Assembly: GCA_028065135.1 (NCBI GenBank) | Contig: JAPTWR010000115.1 | Coordinates: 1 to 33,650, forward strand | Reading direction: 5' to 3' | DNA length: 33,650 nt | Source of the DNA: Acidithiobacillus sp. | GTDB taxonomy: Bacteria > Pseudomonadota > Gammaproteobacteria > Acidithiobacillales > Acidithiobacillaceae | In this document: positions 25,879 to 32,797 of the stretch, piece after piece | How positions within the stretch are numbered: position 1 is the stretch's first letter | Layout: each line of letters begins with the position of its first letter | Translations under genes and position numbers: made by a program | Notes under the pieces: model-generated | What the model was told of the DNA's origin: nothing | What the model saw: only the letters and a program-made list of their open reading frames with translations | Databases searched by the model: none

Positions 25879-26745
25879 ATGCGTCACGAAAAGCTACGAG
25901 AAACCAGCATTGTGGATGACTATCTAACCACCCACGGGACTAATCAGGCCCGCCTCAAACAACTCTACAAGCTGCTTTGCAATAGTGGAGACGGTTCTGA
26001 AATCCCCCTCGCTACTACCGGTAACCTAGTGCCACGGTTAAAAGAACTGCGCGACCTGTTCGCGAAGAAAGCTGAAACCATCGCATGTAACCTGCCTAAG
26101 GATCACCCTTTCGCCATGCCTTTCGGGCTTCTGGGCGATTTGTCTATCGCACAATTGCACGAAACGACTCACACCAAAATGCTAGCTTGGCTTCTCGACC
26201 CAAGCAAGCCGCACGGATTCGGAACGGCTATGCTTCACGCTTTGCTGAATGAAGCTGGAGCCAACATCCCTGATGTGACCGAAGTCCGGGTGACCCCCGA
26301 GTACTCCTTGCGCGATGGGGTCGGGCGAGTCGACATATTCGCTACCGGCGGCACGACAGGATCCACTCCCAAGATCTGGGGGTTATGGATCGAGGCGAAG
26401 TCAAAATGGACGACACAGGAAGGTATTAAGCAGTTGGGACGCTACGAACAGGATCGCGCGCACTGGCGCAGTAAAACTGCTGGCCAGGACTATGGGATTT
26501 TCCTCACACCGGATGGCCGGCACGCGCACAGTACGCGTAATCACAAGCAGTGGCTACCTCTCTCCTATACCCGTTTGGCGAAGATACTCTGGCAGGAGGC
26601 CAACAAAAACCATCGTCTCGCGGCGGGATTCGAGTGGCTCCGGCTTTACCTATCCGGCATCATCAAAGAATATGCAGGAATTTATTGGGATTCCCTAGAC
26701 ACATTGCCCTACTTTCAACTCCTTGAGCTCGAAGCTTCACTATGA
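25879..26745 (+). CDS. PD-(D/E)XK nuclease superfamily protein (PDDEXK_4 type)
   Basis: A 288-residue protein with the hallmarks of the PF14281 nuclease group: E95 in LHETTHTKMLAWLLDP (93-108), followed by KPHGFGTAML (110-119), then GRVDIF (149-154, D152), the IEAK core (171-174, E172 and K174) and QLGRYEQ (185-191). The putative catalytic set E95/D152/E172/K174 is complete. Members of this group are widespread in defence islands and mobile elements, mostly with unknown function. The gene starts 85 bases after the hydrolase and overlaps the next gene by ATGA, so it forms its own two-gene unit or extends the WYL transcript. Confidence 0.88.
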   Translation: MRHEKLRETSIVDDYLTTHGTNQARLKQLYKLLCNSGDGSEIPLATTGNLVPRLKELRDLFAKKAETIACNLPKDHPFAMPFGLLGDLSIAQLHETTHTKMLAWLLDPSKPHGFGTAMLHALLNEAGANIPDVTEVRVTPEYSLRDGVGRVDIFATGGTTGSTPKIWGLWIEAKSKWTTQEGIKQLGRYEQDRAHWRSKTAGQDYGIFLTPDGRHAHSTRNHKQWLPLSYTRLAKILWQEANKNHRLAAGFEWLRLYLSGIIKEYAGIYWDSLDTLPYFQLLELEASL

Positions 26746-27344
26746 AACCCGAAGGCGCATTTGCGATTTACCTAGACTACGCTCCTGAGATGGAGTTCAT
26801 GAAGAGAGGCGATAGCGAGGACACAGCCTTTACCGAGTCGATGCAGGCTATTGTTCAAGAAGCCAAAGATCGGCAGATCCTCCTTCACGAGGCCCAAAAA
26901 GTGTATCGTCTCGCGGCGCGATGTTTTTTTGATCAGGTCGTCAACCCATTTCAAGAAATTCTGAAAAACCTGGCTGGGGAGAGATACAATGTAAAAAGTA
27001 AGAAGCGGATCATAATTATCGAAGGAGTCCATCTGTGGCAATTCAGATCCAAAGATGACAAATTATTGTTCGAGGTTGGTTTTTTGTTTTCATCAACCCA
27101 GGGAAAATGTATAGCCACACCGTGGTTTTGGAGTAGCGGAAAAGCGCTAAATTTAAATCGTGATCAACTGGCTGAAAAGTTGGGGAAGTTTTCTTTTCCG
27201 CGCACGGGGAACTGGTACCCAGGTGCCCTGATCGCAAATTCTGTCGAATATTGTACAACGAGTGATATAAAAAAATTGAATAGCGATCTGATATCGCCAA
27301 TCGAATTCGCGGTTAAAGCGATTGTGAAACAAATTGAACGTTAA
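26742..27344 (+). CDS. Unknown partner of the PD-(D/E)XK protein
   Basis: A 200-residue protein that I cannot assign. The start overlaps the nuclease stop (ATGA) and lacks its own ribosome-binding site, so it is translationally coupled. The N-terminal half is helical and charged. The middle has beta strands with aromatic residues (IIIIEGVHLWQF, then KCIATPWFWS), and the C-terminus is helical. No signal, membrane segment or catalytic motif is seen. It is clearly AT-richer than its neighbours, pointing to recent acquisition. A regulatory or antitoxin-like role is conceivable but unsupported. Confidence 0.78.
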   Translation: MKPEGAFAIYLDYAPEMEFMKRGDSEDTAFTESMQAIVQEAKDRQILLHEAQKVYRLAARCFFDQVVNPFQEILKNLAGERYNVKSKKRIIIIEGVHLWQFRSKDDKLLFEVGFLFSSTQGKCIATPWFWSSGKALNLNRDQLAEKLGKFSFPRTGNWYPGALIANSVEYCTTSDIKKLNSDLISPIEFAVKAIVKQIER

Positions 27345-27680
27345 GAGCCATTTTTTAAAAACAGAAATACCTGGCTCAGGCAATGTGCAGAAAAATGTAC
27401 AGCTTGCATGGTGTCTATTGGTTAATGTTATCGGGACTTATCGGCAATAGACAGCCGGGATTTGTCAACAGGAAAATGATCAGAGTACCGAGTGGCAGCT
27501 TTCGCTGCGTTCCTATCATTGGTGTGTTCTCTGCTGAATAACCGCGTGGCCAGTCTTTACAGCAGCAATAGGCATGGACGCCCCTATCATCAGCTCTATG
27601 CGCAAAAACAATGCCGATAGTTCTCACATAGCTCGCTCAATGTGGGTAATTCGCCCCGGAAAGCAAGTGCCATAACGCTT
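27345..27680. other. 336-base convergent intergenic region
   Basis: It lies between the nuclease unit (plus) and the leftward replication operon (minus). An inverted repeat gagcca (27345-27350) with tggctc (27372-27377) follows the plus-strand stop. The T run is in its loop, so it is a poor terminator. A minus-strand frame at 27415-27627 (70 codons) has a short hydrophobic stretch (LGTLIIFLL) but no clear ribosome-binding site or recognised relative. It is not called as a gene. Confidence 0.4.
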
Positions 27681-28133
27681 TCACTTGTAATCTACGAAGT
27701 CCCAGGCAAGTTGTCCATTGGGCTCCATAAAATAGGGTGCTTCGGTGACTGATCCAGATCTTGCGGTTATAGGGGATGCCGCGATGGCCTCAAGGTAGGC
27801 CAACAGCCGCCGGCGTTTCTTGTTTACCGCCTGCCGGGAGCAGCCCATCATCCTGGCGAGTTGTGCTTGGCTTGCACTCGGGAACTCTATGCGTAAGGCC
27901 ACTAGCTTGCGGAGTGTGGGGGGAGCGAGCCGAACGAGTCTATCCACGTCAGGATTGGCTACATCCAAAGGCTGTAAGGATGCTTCTGTTGCCAAGTCCT
28001 CCAGCAATTCCCCGCCCTGGGCGTGCTGCTGCCTTATGCGGCGATTTACAAGCGCCTGCGGAGTCGTCTTGACAAGTTGCGGGTCGTTCTGGAGCAACCA
28101 CAAGTCGGCGGGATCAAGGTGCGAGGATCTCAT
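27681..28133 (-). CDS. Sigma-70 region-4-like helix-turn-helix protein
   Basis: A 150-residue putative regulator. I use the ATG at 28133, which overlaps the previous gene's stop by ATGA, in place of a longer upstream start. Residues 68-115 (LAPPTLRKLVALRI..., then QAQLARMMGCSRQAVNKKRR) form a sigma-r4/LuxR-like helix-turn-helix. The rest is charged and unassigned. It is the last gene of the leftward replication operon. No sigma region 2 is present, so it is not a full sigma factor. It more likely controls element genes. Confidence 0.78.
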   Translation of the reverse strand: MRSSHLDPADLWLLQNDPQLVKTTPQALVNRRIRQQHAQGGELLEDLATEASLQPLDVANPDVDRLVRLAPPTLRKLVALRIEFPSASQAQLARMMGCSRQAVNKKRRRLLAYLEAIAASPITARSGSVTEAPYFMEPNGQLAWDFVDYK

Positions 28134-28573
28134 CGCTCTCCTCCTCGCGAGTTTATCTCGTCTGAGTTGAAGTGGGAGCATTTTCGCATCGCTCTTGGCC
28201 AGCATGCGCTTCCATCGGGTGACAGTCCGCTACGCGTGAGAGCGCAACGGCCAAGGCCATATGCAGAGTCGCCTATATCTTGCGACATGGGCCAGAAATT
28301 TCCGCAGCTACAGCAGTGTAAAGATTCCAATTTCCGGGTCATAGCTGACCGCTGTTTGCCATTCTCAGCATGGATGGCAGCCGTGCGATTTTCGGACTGT
28401 TCCATGCGCTCTGATGCCACCAAAGAAAGAATAGCGGAACGGTGCTCCCGGATTGCCTGCCGCAGTTCGTCGGTGAGCAATCCAGAAGGCCGAACCATGA
28501 AGCGGTCGCCCTTAACGGTGAGGGCGAGGCCCAGGCTCCTGAGTTCCGCCAAAAGAGAATCAGAACTCTTCAT
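28130..28573 (-). CDS. TubC-N docking-domain protein with cysteine-rich tail
   Basis: A 147-residue protein. Residues 5-52 (SLLAELRSLGLALTVKGDRF, then LTDELRQAIREHRSAILSL) match the TubC N-terminal docking-like domain. That domain is frequent as a small protein next to helicase and primase genes of integrated elements. The C-terminal half has six cysteines (87, 88, 90, 110, 124, 132) in a pattern that could bind zinc. It overlaps the helicase gene by 14 bases and the next gene by 4. A DNA-processing accessory role is likely but undefined. Confidence 0.8.
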   Translation of the reverse strand: MKSSDSLLAELRSLGLALTVKGDRFMVRPSGLLTDELRQAIREHRSAILSLVASERMEQSENRTAAIHAENGKQRSAMTRKLESLHCCSCGNFWPMSQDIGDSAYGLGRCALTRSGLSPDGSACWPRAMRKCSHFNSDEINSRGGER

Positions 28574-29825
28574 AGTCGCCCTCCTCGTCCTCGCTCGTCG
28601 CCTCGTTCCTCACTCCCCTCATGCCTAAAGGCAAATGAGGAGAGTGAGGAGCAACAACAGAGCTTTCCTCGTTTTCCTCAAATGAGGAATGTGAGGAATC
28701 GGACAGAGAGACAAAAATCCCGTCTATGGTGATTAATCGTCTGTCCTCGAGAGCAGCTATCCAGCGCGAGAAGTTGTGAATGGCCAGCCCTTCCTCTTTG
28801 GCGGCCTTGCGCCACTCGGACAGTTCCACTTTGGCGGCTTTCGTGTCCCTGCCACCTTGTGCAAGGTTGCGCTCATGTTCGGCAATCAATCGCTTGAGAA
28901 TGGACAACGCCAGCCTTTGCTTGTCGCCCAATCCCTTTTCTGGCTTGGTGGATACCTGGGGCAAGTCGCAGGCCACTAATACCGCGCTTTCGGTGGGGGT
29001 GCCGTCCTCGTCCGCCCAAGCCTGGGGAAGCTCTACTGTGCGGAATTGGAAGGCTAGAGGCCGGGCAGTATCGCCCCCACGCTGCTTGGGGTTTATCAGG
29101 GCGATAACGCCACCCTCTCGCGGTTCCAGCACTGCCATGGTGTCGATTGCGCCCTTGAGTGAGGAATGGCCGCGTGGCTCACCTGGGGTGGTTTTACTGG
29201 GGTGGTGAATTACCAGGCACGTGCAGTGATATTTCTGCCGCAAGCTATCCAGCGCGGCGACAAATCCTCCCATGGCCTCGGCGCTGTTTTCGTCACCAGA
29301 TAGCCCACGCTGCAAAGTATCCACAATCACCAACCCGGGTGGTTCTGGCATCGCGTCGATTTCGGCTTGTATGAATGCCAGGGCGTCCTTGTCATTCAGC
29401 GCCACGCCCCCGCTGCTCAAGTGCAGAGGTGCCGCGCTCAAGTCGTCATACACAATGCCCCAAGCGCAGGCCCGGCGTACCATGGCGGCCTGTCCCTCAC
29501 CTGCCAAAAACAGCACGCGAGCTTGCTTGGTACGGATGCCGTGCCAAGGCTTGCCAAGCGCCACGCAGCAGGCCATATCCAGGGCAACAAACGATTTGCC
29601 TCGTCCCGGCTCTGCTATCAGCGCGGCAGTGGTGTTTCGTTCCAGCCAACCACGCACAAGCCAATCGATAGGGCGGGGGTGGGCCAGCAGTTCACCTATC
29701 GCGGTAAACAATGGCGGGCGGGCTGCCTGCGGCTCCGGTATTTGAGCGCCGGCAGTAGGCGCGGCGGGGAGTTCCTTGTCGGAACCATAAGGGGGCACGG
29801 CGTCCCAATCTTTTGGATTAAGCAC
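28560..29825 (-). CDS. RepA-like replicative helicase (RecA/DnaB-type ATPase)
   Basis: A 421-residue hexameric-helicase type ATPase of the RSF1010 RepA kind, found in plasmids and integrated elements with a primase alongside. Walker A is AEPGRGKS (71-78), Walker B is LVIVDT (165-170), and VIHHPSK (205-211) follows with the usual RGHSSLKGAIDT (218-229). The C-terminal 110 residues are charged and probably bind a partner. The start is GTG with an AGGGGGTGG ribosome-binding site, and it overlaps the primase stop by 8 bases. Its presence implies that the element can replicate, at least after excision. Confidence 0.88.
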   Translation of the reverse strand: MLNPKDWDAVPPYGSDKELPAAPTAGAQIPEPQAARPPLFTAIGELLAHPRPIDWLVRGWLERNTTAALIAEPGRGKSFVALDMACCVALGKPWHGIRTKQARVLFLAGEGQAAMVRRACAWGIVYDDLSAAPLHLSSGGVALNDKDALAFIQAEIDAMPEPPGLVIVDTLQRGLSGDENSAEAMGGFVAALDSLRQKYHCTCLVIHHPSKTTPGEPRGHSSLKGAIDTMAVLEPREGGVIALINPKQRGGDTARPLAFQFRTVELPQAWADEDGTPTESAVLVACDLPQVSTKPEKGLGDKQRLALSILKRLIAEHERNLAQGGRDTKAAKVELSEWRKAAKEEGLAIHNFSRWIAALEDRRLITIDGIFVSLSDSSHSSFEENEESSVVAPHSPHLPLGMRGVRNEATSEDEEGDYEEF

Positions 29826-30705
29826 GTTCCACCCCCTGCCGCTTGGTGTTCAGCAAGTCCAGCCAATCGGTACAGCCTTCTGGAATCTCGGCAGGTGGTG
29901 GCAGGAGGTGAGCACGGGCCTTCTCCGCCGCTTCCTGCCCTTTTCGGCGGCCAACAGCATCAAAATCCGGGCAGATCACAAGATCCAACGCAGGCCATTT
30001 GGAGCGGGCTGTTAGAGCTACGCTGGCGAGGTTCCCCGCGTCAAGGCCAGCAATGCAGCACACTTCCGTGCGCACGATCTGCAAAGCACAGGCGGTGCCC
30101 CAGCCCTCACAAATCCAAAGCGGGCGACTGCCGTCCGGCCTTGCTGCCACTGGAATATAGCCACCGGCCTTTTTCATGCCCGCAATGAATCGCTTTGTGC
30201 CATCCGGTTGTATGTATTGCACTCCTCGCAGGTACCCGGCGAGGTCTACCACCGGCAAAACCAGAGAGACTCCACGTTGCCGCGCAATGCCCGGGGCAAG
30301 GTGTTTGCGTTGCAGGTAGGCATGGGCAGAGCTTGCAGGCTGGGCATGATTCCATACCCACGCGCCCCTCTGTGCGGCTTCTCTGTGCCGCGCCCGTTCC
30401 GCGGCCTCTCGCTCGGCCTGTTCGCGCTTAATACGGCGGCGCAGTGTATCCCGCTCGGCTGGACTGAGGCGTTCTGGGCGCTTGCTGCACCACTTCACTC
30501 GGCAACCAGTCCGCCAATCACCAGCAACACCAGCAGGTGGCGGGTCGAGGTGCAGGCGATACCAACCTGTCCGCTGTCCTGCCTTGTCAGTGGCGAGGCG
30601 GATCCGGTGCAGTTTCCCATCTGGAATAATGCGCTCGCCATTGGCAAGCTCGATGCCGCCTTCAGCCAGGGCCTGAGTAAATTGCTCGATGATGTCTGAG
30701 GCCAT
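29818..30705 (-). CDS. Toprim-domain DNA primase
   Basis: A 295-residue primase-like protein. I start at the ATG at 30705, 4 bases after the stop of the HTH gene. A longer frame would overlap that gene. The N-terminal region carries the zinc-finger-like WYRLHLDPPPAG and a Lys/Arg-rich linker. The Toprim fold follows: WICEGWGTACAL (197-208, E200), CIAGLDAGNL (217-226) and ICPDFDAVGR (244-253, D247 and D249). These metal-binding residues are conserved, so it is probably active. It is paired with the helicase as in plasmid replication modules. Confidence 0.88.
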   Translation of the reverse strand: MASDIIEQFTQALAEGGIELANGERIIPDGKLHRIRLATDKAGQRTGWYRLHLDPPPAGVAGDWRTGCRVKWCSKRPERLSPAERDTLRRRIKREQAEREAAERARHREAAQRGAWVWNHAQPASSAHAYLQRKHLAPGIARQRGVSLVLPVVDLAGYLRGVQYIQPDGTKRFIAGMKKAGGYIPVAARPDGSRPLWICEGWGTACALQIVRTEVCCIAGLDAGNLASVALTARSKWPALDLVICPDFDAVGRRKGQEAAEKARAHLLPPPAEIPEGCTDWLDLLNTKRQGVERA

Positions 30706-30709
30706 TGGA

Positions 30710-30970
30710 TCAGCTGTCTGCGCCTTGTCGGCGCTTAGCAATCCAAGCGGCAAGATCTTCCACACGATAACGCACCAATCGGCCAACTTTTATGTAGGGC
30801 AAGTTATAACGCCCAGTGGTGCGCCAGTTAGTCAAAGTAGAGACTTTGACGCCCAACACTTCAGAAGCAAGCTTTTCGTTGATTTGTAAGGGGATAGCTT
30901 CAGGTGGGTAGCCCAGGGTACGGCCAATCTCTGCGACAATCGGGGCCACAGATTCAAAATTGCTCTGCAT
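30710..30970 (-). CDS. AlpA/excisionase-type helix-turn-helix protein
   Basis: An 86-residue winged HTH (HTH_17) protein. The core is VLGVKVSTLTNWRTTG, then LPYIKVGRLVRYRVEDL, the usual MerR/AlpA-type DNA recognition fold. Proteins of this type act as recombination directionality factors or as regulators of integrase genes. Here it heads the helicase-primase operon, so it could couple excision to replication. No clear ribosome-binding site precedes the ATG, but an inverted repeat does. Confidence 0.85.
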   Translation of the reverse strand: MQSNFESVAPIVAEIGRTLGYPPEAIPLQINEKLASEVLGVKVSTLTNWRTTGRYNLPYIKVGRLVRYRVEDLAAWIAKRRQGADS

Positions 30971-30977
30971 GGAAGTT

Positions 30978-31004
30978 GCCTCACAGTTGCGGATAACGTG
31001 AGGC
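30978..31004. repeat. 7-bp inverted repeat before the HTH gene
   Basis: gcctcac (30978-30984) and gtgaggc (30998-31004) with a 13-base spacer lie 8 bases before the HTH start. This is a good position for an autoregulatory operator or for a leader hairpin that blocks translation. Confidence 0.6.
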
Positions 31005-31044
31005 TAGGATCGGGGGAGCCATTCTCCCGATGCGGCAAATAGCT

Positions 31045-31860
31045 CTATTTGCTGTTTGCTGTTTTGCGAACTTTGATGGCTTCGGGAATTTCTTTCATGG
31101 CGTCCCGGATGGTGTGCTCAGATGCAGGGGTGCCTTGCAGGTCCAAGAGCGTCATGATTTCACTGGTGGCGCTCCTCCCCTTCGGATCAATGCCCGCTTT
31201 GATACAGAGCGCATTGACGACGCTCAACAATATCCGGCGGCTGGTTACCGCCTTTCCGCCCAGCACATCCTTAGCGACGGCTTGCTCGGCTGCCAGATGA
31301 AGGGTCTCTATCCGCCTGATTTCTTCGGACAGGATCACCAAGTCATCTCTGGTGACACGTGGCAATAACATCCCGTTATCGACGTCCCTCTTCCAAGAGA
31401 CAATGCCGAGGAAAGTAGCGCGCTCAAAACCGCTAAATCCGGTAAATATTAGACCACCAACCCATTCTGGAAGATCGTCGTATCCAGTTAGCGAGCGAAG
31501 TATTAAGTGGTCCGGAACGACCTCTTTTTCCCCATCGAGAAGATGCAAGGCTTCTACTCTGCTTAGTTTGAACGTTGTCCCGGCCATCATATACCACGTG
31601 CTATCCCACAGTTTTCGTTCTATTTTTCCATCCGCTGAGTCTGAAGCATGGAGCAGCCCTAGCTCAACTGCGCGCTCATAGGTGAGCAGTGTGTTGTCAA
31701 GCTTATCTAACACTATGGTTTTTAGTGGTGTTTGGAGACGGGCGCAAATCTCAATTTTGTTTTCCGTTGCCAATCGCAAAAGGAAGTCGATCGATACCGA
31801 CCACCTATCGATTACTTCCTCAACGGTGTAATAATCTGGTTCTGGCAATTGTACCGACAT
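31045..31860 (-). CDS. Unknown protein with N-terminal HTH-like segment
   Basis: A 271-residue protein. I use the ATG at 31860, which has AGGAGG 9 bases upstream, instead of an earlier ATG at 31938. Residues 8-40 (YYTVEEVIDRWSVSIDFLLRL) resemble the small DNA-binding-like segment found at the start of many hypothetical proteins of integrated elements. The middle (about 70-160) is of mixed structure, and the C-terminal 60 residues are helical and charged. No catalytic motif is seen. It lies between the antitoxin and the HTH/primase genes in the leftward operon, and a role in element control is only an inference. Confidence 0.78.
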   Translation of the reverse strand: MSVQLPEPDYYTVEEVIDRWSVSIDFLLRLATENKIEICARLQTPLKTIVLDKLDNTLLTYERAVELGLLHASDSADGKIERKLWDSTWYMMAGTTFKLSRVEALHLLDGEKEVVPDHLILRSLTGYDDLPEWVGGLIFTGFSGFERATFLGIVSWKRDVDNGMLLPRVTRDDLVILSEEIRRIETLHLAAEQAVAKDVLGGKAVTSRRILLSVVNALCIKAGIDPKGRSATSEIMTLLDLQGTPASEHTIRDAMKEIPEAIKVRKTANSK

Positions 31861-32192
31861 AATCTCTACCTCCTGCGGAATAGGTGTCATCCCCAAGGCC
31901 GGCAAGGCCTCATTTTTTCGGGGGTCAGACCAGGGCATGGCAACAATTGGTTATTCTGTTCTTCCTCGCAGTGCGGGTACCCCTCTCAGCATTCCCTAGG
32001 TGCTCAAGTCCTCATCAATCTCCGGCCAATGGATGCGATAGCCACCACCTGCAGTTTTCCAGGCGGCGTGGACCTTCGCGCTGGCATGGGCTAGGCAGGG
32101 GTGTCATCCAAGAGGAACCGATATAATGCGCCAGCCCATGAGTCGCAAGGTTGACGTGCCCTCGGTGTTCGGCACGTCTGCTATGCGTTCAT
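31861..32192. other. 332-base non-coding stretch with a hairpin
   Basis: It separates the antitoxin gene from the next leftward gene, so a promoter for the HTH/replication operon is expected here. I see an 8-bp perfect inverted repeat at 32153-32178 (gacgtgcc with ggcacgtc) and a lone plus-strand TATAAT at 32122-32127 with no -35 and no gene to drive. I found no RNA gene. Confidence 0.4.
32153..32178. repeat. 8-bp inverted repeat behind the antitoxin gene
   Basis: gacgtgcc and ggcacgtc form a perfect stem with a 10-base loop, 14 bases past the antitoxin stop. No T run follows on the minus strand, so it is a weak candidate terminator or 3'-end stabiliser. Confidence 0.55.
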
Positions 32193-32474
32193 TCAAGAGC
32201 GTGGCTCCAGCCGCACAATGGCGCGGCTTCCAGTAGCGGCGGCGATCCGCGCAATGGTTCGCATAGATGGCGGGGATTTGCCACTTTCCAGACGGGCAAT
32301 AGCCGATTGGGTGGTACCCATGCGTTGCGCCAATTCTGCTTGCGACAGCCCAGCGCGGGTCCGGGCTTCGATCAACTCGCGAGCGAGGCTGAACTCATCC
32401 TCCAGCGCGTCGTATTCCGCTTTGAACGCGGGGTCTTTCATCCATTGCTCTTTCAGTTCCGATAAGCGGCTCAT
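32193..32474 (-). CDS. XRE-family antitoxin
   Basis: A 93-residue helix-turn-helix antitoxin. The HTH (about residues 40-75) reads GLSQAELAQRMGTTQSAIARLE, a standard XRE fold, preceded by a helix (DEFSLARELIEAR). The N-terminal 30 residues probably fold onto the toxin. The ATG overlaps the toxin stop by ATGA but has its own strong ribosome-binding site (AAGGAGG), which would let the antitoxin be made in excess. Together with the Gp49-like toxin it forms a type II pair in toxin-first order. Confidence 0.9.
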   Translation of the reverse strand: MSRLSELKEQWMKDPAFKAEYDALEDEFSLARELIEARTRAGLSQAELAQRMGTTQSAIARLESGKSPPSMRTIARIAAATGSRAIVRLEPRS

Positions 32475-32797
32475 TGCAAAACCTCCTTGGCGCGTTGCCG
32501 TGCCATCTCTATGGCCCGCTTGGGGGTCTTCTGCGCTTTCTTGACAAAAGCATGCAGGATGACCAGCCGTCTCCCTGTTGCAGTGACATATATCGCTCTG
32601 GCAATCCCGTCCGGCGCCTTGGCGCGTATTTCCCAGAGCTTGCCCTCCAGGTGTTTGATATGTGGCTCGTGGACCTGCTCTAGGCCCACCTGCTCAATCA
32701 ACTCCACTATCCGCAATAGACGTGCGCGCAACGCGGACGGCAGGGCGTTGAGTTCATCATCAACACGCTGGTCAAGTGTCTCCGTGACCCACTTCAT
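32471..32797 (-). CDS. Gp49-like (RelE/HigB superfamily) toxin
   Basis: A 108-residue toxin of the phage Gp49-like family. Family traits are visible: KHLEGKLWEIRAKAPDGIARAIYV (split around residues 48-71), then RRLVILHAFVKKAQKTPKRAIEMA (76-99), including the conserved HAFVKKTQKTP-like block. Relatives are ribosome-dependent or RelE-like mRNA interferases. The ATG overlaps the integrase stop by ATGA, so toxin translation depends on integrase translation. The sequence looks intact. Confidence 0.92.
   Translation of the reverse strand: MKWVTETLDQRVDDELNALPSALRARLLRIVELIEQVGLEQVHEPHIKHLEGKLWEIRAKAPDGIARAIYVTATGRRLVILHAFVKKAQKTPKRAIEMARQRAKEVLQ

Noticed and set aside
27415..27627. 70-codon minus-strand frame in the convergent gap
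   Set aside because: There is a short hydrophobic stretch but no ribosome-binding site, and no family resemblance that I can defend.
32122..32127. Perfect TATAAT on the plus strand
   Set aside because: There is no -35 at proper spacing, and no plus-strand gene or RNA downstream.
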